Assembly: GCF_027923555.1 (NCBI RefSeq)
Contig: NZ_AP025523.1
Location: 1,240,001-1,304,000 of the forward strand
Origin: Vulcanimicrobium alpinum
GTDB lineage: Bacteria > Vulcanimicrobiota > Vulcanimicrobiia > Vulcanimicrobiales > Vulcanimicrobiaceae
Length of the DNA stretch: 64,000 nt
Direction of reading: 5' to 3'
Part shown: positions 34,332 through 42,347 of the stretch, in pieces
Layout of the letters: every line of letters starts with the position of its first letter
Numbering within the stretch: position 1 is the stretch's first letter
Program-made: the position numbers and the translations under genes
The notes under the pieces: model-generated
Seen by the model: the letters and a program-made list of their open reading frames with translations, nothing else
The model's database searches: none
What the model was told of the DNA's origin: nothing

Positions 34332-35698
34332 CCGAAGAAGTCAAGTCCCAAATCTGCTGTAATTCCGGTTCGTCGTTCGCGTAAGTTAGGCTGCTCGTCT
34401 GTCTCGTTTTACGGCGGCCGGCTTGGCCACCGTCGTTGCTTTCCATTCGAAGTATTCGGTCATGTCGAAGTAGGCTCGGCTTAACCATTCGTCGTTTTGC
34501 TCGGAGAGTAACGCGCCGACCATGCGAATCGCTGCGGCGTCGTTTGGGAAAATGCGAATGACTTTCTCCCGGCGACGAATCTCTTCATTGAGCCGCTCTT
34601 GCATGTTGCTCGTGCGCAGTCGCCGACGATATTTCTCCGGCAGCGGCAAGATCGCAAACATGTCTTCGAACGCTCCTTCCAAGCACACGCACGACTTCGG
34701 CGCTGTTTCTGCGAAGCGGGCCATGAATTCCGCATATCGACGCTCAGCCTCTTTGCGATCAGTTGCGAGAAAGATCAGCCGAGCTGCAGCGGTTACGTTT
34801 TCGCGTTCTTTCTTGGGCGCGTGATCGAGCAAGTTCTTCATCACGTGGAACTGGCAGCGCTGCCATGTCGCGCCGACGAATTGCTTGGCGATCGCCTCGC
34901 GTAAGCCCGAGTGATTGTCGGAGACGGCAACGTCGACGCCGTGCAAGCCGCGTGCTTTGAGGCCGCGAAAGAACTCGTTCCACGTCGCAAAGCTCTCCGA
35001 ATCGCCGATCGAAAGACCAAGGATTTCTCGGTATCCGTCAGCGCGAATGCCGCTCGCGATGAGGAGCGCTTTGCTGACGACGCTCTTGTCGGTGCGCACC
35101 TTCGTAAAGAGCGCGTCAACGATGATGAACGGGTACGCCGCATCAAGCCGACGATTCAAGAATCCCGCGACCGGCTCGTCAAGGGCCTTCGCGAGGCGAC
35201 TGACCGTCGACTTCGAAAACGACGTCCCACACAGACCTTCGGTTATCCGCGTGACCTTCCGCGTCGAGACGCCGTTGACGACCATCTCCATCAGGCCCAC
35301 GACAAAGGCTTGTTCGCTGCGGCGATAACGCTCAAAGATGTCGGTTGAGAAGCTGCCGTCGCGCGTTTGCGGCACGCGCAGGACCAGCGATCCGACGCGG
35401 GTCGAGAGCTGTCGATCGCGATACCCATTCCGATAGCCCTCCCGTTCTTGACAGCGTTCGTACCGCTCGGCGCCCAGATGATCGCGCATCTGCGCCTCGA
35501 GCACTTGGTTCAAAATCGTTTCGACGAGCTTCCCGAGCGCCGCAGGTTGATCGAGCAACGCTGGAATCGCGTCGCGGGATAGGGTAAGATCGTAATCGGC
35601 CACCGTTCCGGTCCTTTCGATTGAAGTGTTGTCAACGTCAATCTTCGAACCGGAGCGGTGGCTACCCGCCCGCTGAATTTACATCAATTATAGGGACT
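34332..35698 (-). mobile_element. IS256-family insertion sequence
   Basis: An element of about 1.37 kb encoding one transposase. The right end, read inward, is AGTCCCTATAATTGATGTAA; the left end has AGTCCC at 34344-34349 followed by a similar AT-rich stretch ending in TGTAATTCC, so the terminal repeats are imperfect and the left one starts 12 bases in. An 8-base near-repeat flanks it: CTGCTCGA at 34324-34331 and CTGCCCGA at 35699-35706, as expected of IS256 target duplications (one mismatch). It has inserted into the endonuclease VII-like gene. No second copy is in the window. Confidence 0.85.
34386..35603 (-). CDS. IS256-family transposase (mutator type)
   Basis: An intact 405-residue DDE transposase. 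D163 (YPFIIVDALFTKVR), D229 (HGVDVAVSDNHSGL) and E336 (TSNMQERLNEE) form the catalytic triad; the Cys/His patch CQFHVMKNLLDH and the N-terminal GYRNGYRDRQLSTRVG DNA-binding segment are typical of IS256/IS905-like enzymes. The frame is complete, so the element may still be active. Its codon use is less GC-biased than that of the neighbouring genes. Confidence 0.95.
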   Translation of the reverse strand: MADYDLTLSRDAIPALLDQPAALGKLVETILNQVLEAQMRDHLGAERYERCQEREGYRNGYRDRQLSTRVGSLVLRVPQTRDGSFSTDIFERYRRSEQAFVVGLMEMVVNGVSTRKVTRITEGLCGTSFSKSTVSRLAKALDEPVAGFLNRRLDAAYPFIIVDALFTKVRTDKSVVSKALLIASGIRADGYREILGLSIGDSESFATWNEFFRGLKARGLHGVDVAVSDNHSGLREAIAKQFVGATWQRCQFHVMKNLLDHAPKKERENVTAAARLIFLATDRKEAERRYAEFMARFAETAPKSCVCLEGAFEDMFAILPLPEKYRRRLRTSNMQERLNEEIRRREKVIRIFPNDAAAIRMVGALLSEQNDEWLSRAYFDMTEYFEWKATTVAKPAAVKRDRRAA

Positions 35699-36014
35699 CT
35701 GCCCGACGAAGATCCCCAACGTTTCGAAAACGCAGCCTCGTATATCAAGCGCTTCCCGGCGTGGAATGAGGCTTGTCACGTATGCGTCGACGGCGCGCCG
35801 ATTCCCGATAAAGGCCTGGAGAGGAAACGGTACAATGACTGCTGATTCCAGCGGCTTCATTGTCACCGGCAAATTTGCGGGAGATGCGGAGGGAAGGGCG
35901 GGACCTGCGTCCCGATGGCCCGTACTTTTGGCCGCTTCGTTGGGCCGGCAACACAGGGATACTCGTGGAGAGAATCTCGTGCCCCATCCCGGCACCCGTA
36001 CGGAGGCGTCCTTC

Positions 36015-36593
36015 ATGAGTGTTGTGCGCATTCTCGTCGTGCTGTTGCTCTCGGTTTCCGCTTCGTTGCTCATCGCGCCGCCGCTCGCCGAGGGAGCGCC
36101 TACGGCGCAGGGTGGTTCGACGCAGGCTCCGGCGCAGGACGGATGCATGAACCAGTGGATGTTCAACTGCGTCTGGCGCGTTCGGGTCACGAACGTTGCA
36201 TTCCACCCGGCCGGTGATGCGGTGAACGGCTGGGACGTCACGATGCAGTGGGCCAACGGCACGTCGTACGCGGGGATCTCCCCGGTCGACACGCGCAAGC
36301 AAGATCTGGTCCTTGGACTCGCCAACGGCGACACCTTGACCGCGACCGACACGACGCGCGGCTCGCTCAATCAGCAGCAGCTCGATTTCCACACCTTCCC
36401 GGCGTCGGGACAGTTCACGTACACGCAGTCGTTCTTGTCGGGGGCCACGCTCGATCCAAGCAACAAGCCCGTGAAACTGTTGGTGACGTTCGACGTGACG
36501 GCATATCGCGCAGCCGCCGGAAGTTCCGCCAAGTTCTGGAAGCTGAAGACGCCGGGCTATAACTATCGCATCAACTTGACCTGTCCGGCGTAA
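36015..36593 (+). CDS. Secreted protein, unknown function
   Basis: A 192-residue protein with a Sec signal peptide (MSVVRILVVLLLSVSASLLI, then APPLAEGAP). Mature features are a cysteine pair near the start (QDGCMNQWMFNCVWRV), one at the very end (LTCPA), and long beta-strand stretches such as RVRVTNVAFHPAGDAVNGW, consistent with an exported beta-sandwich. No family was recognised. ATG 36015 is used, since the frame upstream to 35766 runs over the remains of the interrupted nuclease. Confidence 0.75.
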   Translation: MSVVRILVVLLLSVSASLLIAPPLAEGAPTAQGGSTQAPAQDGCMNQWMFNCVWRVRVTNVAFHPAGDAVNGWDVTMQWANGTSYAGISPVDTRKQDLVLGLANGDTLTATDTTRGSLNQQQLDFHTFPASGQFTYTQSFLSGATLDPSNKPVKLLVTFDVTAYRAAAGSSAKFWKLKTPGYNYRINLTCPA

Positions 36594-36623
36594 CGCACCT
36601 CAAGGCGCGGTACAATCCCGCGC

Positions 36624-37004
36624 ATGACGACAGCCGATGCCGAGCACGTTGAGGCGACCGTGCGTGCCCTCTACGCCGCGTTCCTCGAGGGAGATCGTGC
36701 GCGCGCCGATGCGCTGATTGCAGACGGGTTCACGTTTACGAGCCCGTACGACGACAGGATCGACCGTGCCGCCTACTTCGAGCGCTGTTTTCCGCACGGG
36801 GACCGTTTCAAGGTGTTCGAGATCGAACGCGTGGCCGTCGTTCGTGACGATGCTTTTGTCTCGTATCGCGCTGCGCTCGTCGACGCGACGACATTTTCCA
36901 ACGCCGATTTCGTCGAGGTACGCGGCGGGCGCATCCAAAGCGCGCAGGTGTACTTTGGGGCGAGCTACCGGAAGGGACGGTTCGTGCCGTTGCCTGGCAC
37001 GTAG
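36624..37004 (+). CDS. SnoaL-like/NTF2-fold protein
   Basis: A 126-residue cone-shaped NTF2-like protein. VRALYAAFLEGDRARADALI, then FTFTSPYDDRIDRAAYFERC, is the standard SnoaL-like beginning, with a beta-sheet finish (RIQSAQVYFGASYRKG). It lacks a signal peptide and works in the cytosol. No catalytic role can be assigned. It follows a secreted protein gene by 30 bases. Confidence 0.82.
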   Translation: MTTADAEHVEATVRALYAAFLEGDRARADALIADGFTFTSPYDDRIDRAAYFERCFPHGDRFKVFEIERVAVVRDDAFVSYRAALVDATTFSNADFVEVRGGRIQSAQVYFGASYRKGRFVPLPGT

Positions 37005-37130
37005 CGCTCCAAGATCGTGTAAGCGTTTCGACAGGAATGTCGATTCCCGGCGCCCGACCGCGTATTCGATCCGACAGTCTTTGCCGTTATGTTTGGCCCG
37101 CGAACCTCGGTGTTCGCGAAGGAGTCGACC

Positions 37131-37544
37131 ATGACACAGTTGATCAAGGCGCTTGCCGTCGGCGGCGGCGTCATTCTGGCAGCGCCGTCCGTAGCTTCGG
37201 CGGCAACGCTCACCCTGATACCAAATGCGACGCAGACGGTCAGCGCCACGGTGCGCTGCTCCGCGGCGGGCGCCCCCGCGTCGATCCTGGCCGCGGCCGA
37301 TGCGGAGCTGCCGGGGATTGCGGCAGGACAGAACGTACAAGGAGCAACCGCAATTCGCATCGGTCTGAATCCCGGCGGACGGCTGGAATACGCATCGGTG
37401 ATGCGCACCAGCGGGAATCCGTGGATCGATGCGGCAGCACTTCGGGCGACGCGACTCTCGCACTATCGCAGCGAGACCCGCGACTGCTCGTCCGTTTCGG
37501 GGGAGTACGCCGTCCTCGTCGACTTCAGCGGCGAAGACAAATAG
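37131..37544 (+). CDS. Secreted protein with TonB C-terminal-like domain
   Basis: A 137-residue exported protein: MTQLIKALAVGGGVILAAPS is the signal peptide with cleavage near SAA. The mature part includes IRIGLNPGGRLEYASVMRTS, then GNPWIDAAALRATRLSHYRS, which match the beta-alpha-beta TonB-C/energy-transducer domain. No proline-rich linker or membrane anchor precedes it, so it is not a normal TonB. AAGGAG lies 8 bases before ATG 37131. One cysteine pair may form a disulfide (RCSAAG and RDCSSV). Confidence 0.78.
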   Translation: MTQLIKALAVGGGVILAAPSVASAATLTLIPNATQTVSATVRCSAAGAPASILAAADAELPGIAAGQNVQGATAIRIGLNPGGRLEYASVMRTSGNPWIDAAALRATRLSHYRSETRDCSSVSGEYAVLVDFSGEDK

Positions 37545-37571
37545 CGGCCGCCGGCTTCGCTGCCGGCATGC

Positions 37572-37937
37572 CTAGACCTCGCTCACGATCGCGCGCTTGA
37601 GTTCGCGGATGCGTTTCTCGTCGCGGCGATAGAACGTCCACTGCTTGATGCGCTTGCCGCGGACCAGGCCGGCATGCGCGAGGACCTTGAGATGTTCGCT
37701 CGCCGTCGGCTGGCTCACGCCGAGCTTCTCGGCGATGAACAGGCCGCAGACGCCGTCAGAGACGAGATCGCCGTCGATTTGCGGCGGGAAGTTCGCGACC
37801 GGGTCTTTGAGCCACGTGAGGATCTGCAGCCGGCGGTCGTTGGCAAGCGCGCGAAGCGCCGCCGCGACGCCGGCGTCAGCGCGCGAAGTCGACGGCAACG
37901 GTGTTGCCTCCGCTGATGATGATCCCGACCCGCTCAC
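37572..37937 (-). CDS. ArsR-family transcriptional regulator
   Basis: A 121-residue winged-helix repressor: AALRALANDRRLQILTWLK, then LFIAEKLGVSQPTASEHLKV as the recognition helix-turn-helix, and RGKRIKQWTFYRRDEKRI as the wing. A cysteine (GVCGLF) just before the helix-turn-helix could sense metal or thiol. The start at 37937 overlaps the upstream dehydratase end by 62 bases; a later TTG (37898) would reduce this. It may be co-transcribed with that gene. Confidence 0.85.
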   Translation of the reverse strand: MSGSGSSSAEATPLPSTSRADAGVAAALRALANDRRLQILTWLKDPVANFPPQIDGDLVSDGVCGLFIAEKLGVSQPTASEHLKVLAHAGLVRGKRIKQWTFYRRDEKRIRELKRAIVSEV

Positions 37938-38834
37938 CGTTTGCCGGGCGATACGCTCCCGCGAGCAGCGCTGCGAACGCGGCGGCGCCGCCCGGCTCCG
38001 CGACGACGCGCAACGCGTCCCACAAGGTGCGCTGCGCGCCGCGGATCGCGTCGTCGTCGACGGGCACGATGCGATCGACGTGGCGCTGCACGATCGGCAA
38101 GGAACGGGCGCCCGTTCGGCGCGGGGCGAGCGAATCGGCCGCGATCGAGCCCATCGGCGAGTCGACCGGTTCGCCGGCTTCGAGCGCCCGCGTGAGCGAT
38201 GGCGCGCCGTCCGGTTCGACGCCGATCACGCGCACGGACGACCCGTACCATGCAGCGATCCCTGCGATCAAGCCGCCGCCGCCGACCGACACGAGGATCG
38301 TGTCGAGTTGCGGCGCCTGCGCCTCGAACTCGCGCGCGAGCGTGCCTTGTCCAAGGATGGTTTCGACGTCGTCGAAGGCATGGACGGGGAGCGCACCGGA
38401 CGTTGCGACCCCTCGTTCGCTCGCCGCGAGCGCGTCGGCGTAGCCGTCGCCGCCGACCTGGAGCGCTGCGCCGTATGCGCGGATCCGCTCGATCTTGGCC
38501 GGCGAGGAGATCCGCGGAACGAAGATCTTTGCCGCAATCCCAAGCCACATCGCTGCGTAGGCGACCGCCGCGCCATGGTTGCCGCCCGATGCGGCGACCA
38601 CGCCGGCAGCCGGGATCGGGCGCGTGAGCAGGTTGGCGAACGCACCGCGGGTCTTGAATGATCCGGCATGCTGCAGCTGCTCGAGCTTGACGTCAGCGTC
38701 GTGCCCGTCACCCCGACGTCGCTGCCGCTGATCTCGATTGTCAGTGTCTGCCGCACGTACGGTGCGATACGAGCGGCGACGTGCGCGATCGCATCGCGGT
38801 CGATCGTCGATGACGTCAGGTCGGTCGGCGGCAT
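37876..38834 (-). pseudogene. Threonine/serine dehydratase with a frameshift
   Basis: PLP-dependent dehydratase of the IlvA/TdcB family, about 319 residues if repaired. ATG 38834 (GGAG 7 bases upstream) gives DRDAIAHVAARIAPYVRQTL as expected, but near 38690 the frame moves by one; LKLEQLQ-type sequence and GSFKTRGAF, with the PLP lysine, lie in the next frame. It then runs intact through ASGGNHGAAVAYAA and SVGGGGLIAGIA to 37876. The span is one base short of a codon multiple, so a single lost base explains it. It is either a recent mutation or an assembly error. Confidence 0.82.
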
Positions 38835-38874
38835 GGCGAAGCTCCGGGGAGGATGATGCCATTGTATGAGGCGC

Positions 38875-39330
38875 TTAGCAAATTAGCAATATGCCGTCGC
38901 CGACCCCACCGCGGGGCGACGGATGCCGTCGGTCGGTGCGCTTCGCGGCGCCGACGGACTGGAACGTATAGGTATCGGGTCCGGGGATCGCGGCGACCAT
39001 GTCGAGCACGCCGTTTTTGAACGTGCCGGTCAGGTGAAGCCGGCCCATTGCGCCGATGTCGAGCCAGATATTCTGTCCGTCGAGACCGCCGGTGACCGTG
39101 CGGTACGAGCCGTCATCGGGACGGTACAGCCCCTGCACGATCCCATTTGGGTAGATCGTCAACATCAGCGTCCCGCCGTATGCGCCCGCGGAGAAGCGAT
39201 CGGCCAGGCGCGTTTCGAACCGGTAGTGCGCCGGCGGCGCCGTCGTGGTCGTCGCGGCGGTTGCCGCTAGGGGGCTCGCGGTCGCCGCCAGCAGCGCCGC
39301 GGATGCGGCCGCGCGCAGCATCATCATCAT
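38875..39330 (-). CDS. Secreted protein, unknown function
   Basis: A 151-residue exported protein. A signal peptide (LRAAASAALLAATASPLAAT) is followed by a beta-rich mature part with YGGTLMLTIYPNGIVQGLYR and MGRLHLTGTFKNGVLDMVAA, a lipocalin- or jelly-roll-like strand pattern. No family was recognised. Four successive Met codons leave the start uncertain by a few residues. It stands alone between the dehydratase and the histone-like gene. Confidence 0.7.
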   Translation of the reverse strand: MMMMLRAAASAALLAATASPLAATAATTTTAPPAHYRFETRLADRFSAGAYGGTLMLTIYPNGIVQGLYRPDDGSYRTVTGGLDGQNIWLDIGAMGRLHLTGTFKNGVLDMVAAIPGPDTYTFQSVGAAKRTDRRHPSPRGGVGDGILLIC

Positions 39331-39487
39331 CGTGACGCATTCAACCCGCGGCGGTGCCCGATGTTTCCCGTTACGGCAGCTTCTCAGGGCCTTGCACGGT
39401 CGCGGCGTTCGGGAGCAAGTTGCGGTCGCGTCGCGTGCGATTCACGGTCGGGGATGCGGGGGTATGCTTCGATCCAAGGAGGTGCCA

Positions 39488-39856
39488 ATGGCCACCCGTA
39501 CGACTCGAAAGAAGGCGACCTGGAAGACCTCGGCCTCGCGCAAGAAAACGACGACCGCGCGCAAGAAAACCGGCGCACGAAAAGCCGCCGGCACGCGCAA
39601 GAAGTCCACGGGGGCGCGCAAGAAGACGACCGGCCGCAAGAAGGCCGCGTCGCGCCGGAAGTACAGCCGCGGCACGTCGGAGAGCGTGCGCGAAGAGATG
39701 CACGAGATGAAGCGCGGCGAATTGCGCAGCGGACGCTCCCGGCACAAGGTCACCAACCCCAAGCAGGCGATCGCGATCGGGCTTTCCGAGGCGCGAGCCG
39801 AAGGGAAGAAGGTGCCCCCGAACCCGAATCGCCGCGGACGCAAGAAGAGCAGCTGA
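39488..39856 (+). CDS. Histone H1-like protein with DUF6496-type tail
   Basis: A 122-residue, very basic protein. Residues 1-65 are a Lys/Arg/Ala/Thr-rich repeat (RKKTTTARKKTGARKAAG and similar), as in bacterial H1-like DNA-binding proteins. Residues 66-122 form a conserved module with SVREEMHEMKRGELRSGRSR and VTNPKQAIAIGLSEARAEGK, matching DUF6496-type sequences. A strong AAGGAGGTG precedes ATG 39488, suggesting high expression. It probably binds and compacts DNA; exonuclease III lies tail to tail with it. Confidence 0.85.
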   Translation: MATRTTRKKATWKTSASRKKTTTARKKTGARKAAGTRKKSTGARKKTTGRKKAASRRKYSRGTSESVREEMHEMKRGELRSGRSRHKVTNPKQAIAIGLSEARAEGKKVPPNPNRRGRKKSS

Positions 39857-39860
39857 GCGC

Positions 39861-40634
39861 TCAGAGGTCGTAGTCGATCGTCACCGGCGCGTGATCGGAG
39901 AAGCGTTCGTGGCGGTAGATCGTCGCCGCGCGAACGCGCGGCGCGAGATCGGGCGTGATCAATTGGTAGTCGATCCGCCAGCCGAGATTGTTCTCCCACG
40001 CGCCTTTCCAGCCCGACCACCACGTGAACTGCTTCACGGCAGTATTGACCAGGCGGAACGCGTCGACCCAGCCGACGCGTTCCACCACGTCGTCGAACCA
40101 CGCGCGCTCCTGCGGCAGAAAACCGGTCGTACCGCTGCACGACTTGACGCTGAACACGTCGATGTCGAGGTGCGCGATGTTGTAGTCGCCGCAGATGATG
40201 AACGGATGCCCCTCGTTCTTCATCTGCGCGAGGTTAGCGATGAAGCGGTCTAGGAAGTTCTCTTTGACGGCTTGGCGCGCCGGCCCCGACGTGCCCGACG
40301 GGACGTAGAGCGACGCGACCGACAAGCCGCCCTCGAAGTCCATGCGCACGAAGCGGCCCTCGCCGTCGATGTCGTCCATCCCGGTACCACGCACGACCCG
40401 CAACGGTTCGCGCTTGGCGTAGATCGCAACGCCGCTGTACCCTTTCTTCTGCGCGTCGACGAAGGCCGAGTGGTAGTGCGCGAGGTCGAGGGCCTCGGGC
40501 GGAAGCTGGTGCTCCTGAGCCTTCGTCTCCTGCAGGCAGACGACGTCCGGCGCCTGGGCGTCCATCCAGCGGAAGAAGCCTTTGCGGGCCGCGGCCCGGA
40601 TGCCGTTTAAGTTGGCGGTGATGACGCGAAACAC
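39861..40634 (-). CDS. xth: Exodeoxyribonuclease III
   Basis: AP endonuclease/3' exonuclease for base-excision repair, 257 residues. Active-site motifs are visible: VITANLNGIRAA, LQETKAQ (metal-binding Glu), FIICGDYNIAH, and SDHAPVTIDY at the end (catalytic Asp-His). GTG 40634 overlaps the start of the divergent polymerase gene by 14 bases, so the two promoters must lie in each other's coding sequence. A longer frame to 40766 lies wholly within that gene and is not credible. Confidence 0.93.
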   Translation of the reverse strand: MFRVITANLNGIRAAARKGFFRWMDAQAPDVVCLQETKAQEHQLPPEALDLAHYHSAFVDAQKKGYSGVAIYAKREPLRVVRGTGMDDIDGEGRFVRMDFEGGLSVASLYVPSGTSGPARQAVKENFLDRFIANLAQMKNEGHPFIICGDYNIAHLDIDVFSVKSCSGTTGFLPQERAWFDDVVERVGWVDAFRLVNTAVKQFTWWSGWKGAWENNLGWRIDYQLITPDLAPRVRAATIYRHERFSDHAPVTIDYDL

Positions 40635-41628
40635 GACGGAGCGGATTGAGCCTGGAGCGTTCGCGATTCCTCGCGACCGCGCCGACGCCGTCGTGCGCGC
40701 CGGCGACCGGGACGTCACCCTGACGAACCTCGGCAAGGTGTTCTTCCCGCAGACGGGCGCCACCAAGGGCGATCTGCTGCAGTACTACGCCGACGTCGCC
40801 CCGCTGCTCGTCCCCCACCTGCGCGGACGCGCCGAGGTGATGAAGCGATACCCCAATGGCGCCGCCGGCGATTTCTTCTACATGAAGCGGACGCCCGCCA
40901 ACGCGCCGCCGTGGCTGAAGACGTGCTCGATCGAACACGGCTCCGGGAGCGTGATCGCGTTCCCGATCATCGACGATCTCGCGTCGCTGCTGTGGGTGAT
41001 CAACCTCGGCTGCATCGATCTCAACGAGTGGTACTCGCGCTGTGACGATACCGACCGGCCCGATTACCTGCATTTCGATCTCGATCCGATGAAGGACGGC
41101 TCGACGCCGTTCGCGACGGTGCGCGCAGTCGCGCTGCACGTGCGCGACGCGCTCGCCGATCTCGGGATCGCCGCGTACGCGAAGACGAGCGGATCGTCGG
41201 GGATCCACGTCTACGTGCCGATCGTGCGCGGCCCGCGGCAGAAAGAGGTGTGGACCTTCGCCAAAGCGTTCGCGCAGACGATGGAACGTGTCTATCCGGA
41301 CGAGGTCACCGCGGAGTACCGGATCGCGAAGCGTCCGTCGGGCCGCGTCCTCGTCGACTACAACCAGAACGCGTGGGGGAAGACCCTGGCCTCCGTGTAC
41401 TCCGTGCGCGCCAAGCCGCGCGCGACCGTCTCCACGCCGGTGACCTGGGACGAGATCGCCGCCGGCATCGAGATCGAAGACTTCCGCCTGGACAACGTCC
41501 GCGACCGGTTCGTACAGGTCGGCGACTTGTGGTCACCGCTGAAAGCTGCGACCGGACGCGTCGATCTTTCGCGCTACCTCGAGGGCATAACCGCCGGTGC
41601 CCAGCGCGCGAAGCCCTCGTCACGCTAA
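40621..41628 (+). CDS. LigD-type NHEJ polymerase (PrimPol domain only)
   Basis: A 335-residue stand-alone polymerase of the kind fused to ligase in LigD, which fills in or adds nucleotides at double-strand breaks. Typical blocks are LTNLGKVFFPQTGATKGDLL, VMKRYPNGAAGDFFYMKR, YLHFDLDPM (metal-binding DxD), KTSGSSGIHVYVPI and RVLVDYNQNAWGKT. A separate ATP-dependent ligase is encoded at 44.5-45.5 kb. No Ku gene is seen. ATG 40621 overlaps the start of xth head to head. The stop codon is inside the left arm of inverted repeat copy 2. Confidence 0.9.
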   Translation: MTRNTTERIEPGAFAIPRDRADAVVRAGDRDVTLTNLGKVFFPQTGATKGDLLQYYADVAPLLVPHLRGRAEVMKRYPNGAAGDFFYMKRTPANAPPWLKTCSIEHGSGSVIAFPIIDDLASLLWVINLGCIDLNEWYSRCDDTDRPDYLHFDLDPMKDGSTPFATVRAVALHVRDALADLGIAAYAKTSGSSGIHVYVPIVRGPRQKEVWTFAKAFAQTMERVYPDEVTAEYRIAKRPSGRVLVDYNQNAWGKTLASVYSVRAKPRATVSTPVTWDEIAAGIEIEDFRLDNVRDRFVQVGDLWSPLKAATGRVDLSRYLEGITAGAQRAKPSSR

Positions 41629-41693
41629 GCTTGTCGAAGCGCAGCCGCGTTCGTGCACGAATTGGTCCGGCGCTTCGACAGGCTCAGCGTGAC
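41619..41693. repeat. REP-like inverted repeat, copy 2
   Basis: Left arm at 41619-41641 (core CTAAGCTTGTCGAAGCG) and right arm CGCTTCGACAGGCTCAGCG at 41671-41689, 29 bases apart. The left arm supplies the TAA stop codon of the LigD-type polymerase (41626-41628). It lies between convergent genes. Confidence 0.85.
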
Positions 41694-41701
41694 AGACGCC
41701 A

Positions 41702-42262
41702 TCAGTGCATGCGCGCGATCAGCGGGCGATCGATTCGTTTCGCCAAGCGCATCTCGACCGCAAAGGCCGACGCGATGCCGCCCGCCTGCGGGATCGCGAT
41801 CAGGGCGAACCAGCGCGGGCCATACCGCACGTAGGTCGTTCCGGCGACGCGAATCGCCCCGTCGCCGATCCCGCGCACCGCGACTCCGCGGGCGGCATCG
41901 GGCGGGAGCGCAGCGTGACGTGCGACGACGAACAGCGTGCGTTCCGCGCCGCCGGTCGAAACGTACTGGCAGATCGTACCGCTGGTCGGCATCAGGCGCA
42001 TCGGCGTCCCCAGTGTCTCGCTGATCTGCTGTTCGGAGAGAATCGAGCACGGAACCCCGGCGACGACTTTTGACGCATCGCGCCGCGGCGCGAACGCGAA
42101 GACGGAGAAAAGCACGAGCAGCGCCGCCGTCGCCGCCGCGGCTTGCCGAAGTTCGGTACGACGCTCGGGCTCGGGTCGAGCGTGGTGCGGGAAAGAAGAC
42201 ATCATACCTGCAGTACAACGCATCAGGACTTCTCGCGCATCGTCCGATCGTTCAGCGTTCAC
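41702..42262 (-). CDS. Membrane-anchored protein, unknown function
   Basis: A 186-residue protein with one membrane span (TAALLVLFSVFAFA) after a charged N-terminal segment. The external part begins CSILSEQQISETLGTPMRLM and has a second cysteine (TICQYVS), a pattern that recalls small exported proteins of the DUF3558 type. No enzyme motif is present. The start is GTG 42262, with GGAG about 10 bases before it; the double Met at 42205 is an alternative. Confidence 0.6.
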   Translation of the reverse strand: MNAERSDDAREVLMRCTAGMMSSFPHHARPEPERRTELRQAAAATAALLVLFSVFAFAPRRDASKVVAGVPCSILSEQQISETLGTPMRLMPTSGTICQYVSTGGAERTLFVVARHAALPPDAARGVAVRGIGDGAIRVAGTTYVRYGPRWFALIAIPQAGGIASAFAVEMRLAKRIDRPLIARMH

Positions 42263-42347
42263 AACCGCGATCGCTCCTATTCACAAATGCGCATATCGAT
42301 TCGATCGTATGCGTAATCGCGCGAAAGAAATATACTCGGCAGCGCCC

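Larger units (their letters stand above)
33950..35845 (+). pseudogene. Endonuclease VII-like HNH gene, frameshifted and split by IS256
   Basis: An HNH nuclease of the phage T4 endonuclease VII family. The front part from ATG 33950 gives a two-CxxC zinc ribbon (ACASCG and RCVPCHNKRGREYHHRS) and ends in a stop near 34079. The following frame from ATG 34084 carries the helix YAASLERLENLLEEQNQKC, and then LCVDHDHDRGQVRGLLCNAC, the catalytic DHDH core. The join needs one base. At 34331 the frame is broken by the IS256 element; it resumes at 35707 with DEDPQRFENAASYIKRFP and ends at 35845. Deleting the IS plus one 8-base repeat restores GLLDEDPQRF in frame. The second zinc motif, normally C-A-I-C, reads CAIF here. 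The region is visibly AT-richer than its surroundings. Confidence 0.8.

Noticed and set aside
39488-39680. Low-complexity Lys/Ala repeat taken as a non-coding repeat
   Set aside because: It is in frame with a conserved downstream module and has a strong ribosome-binding site; it is a protein tail.
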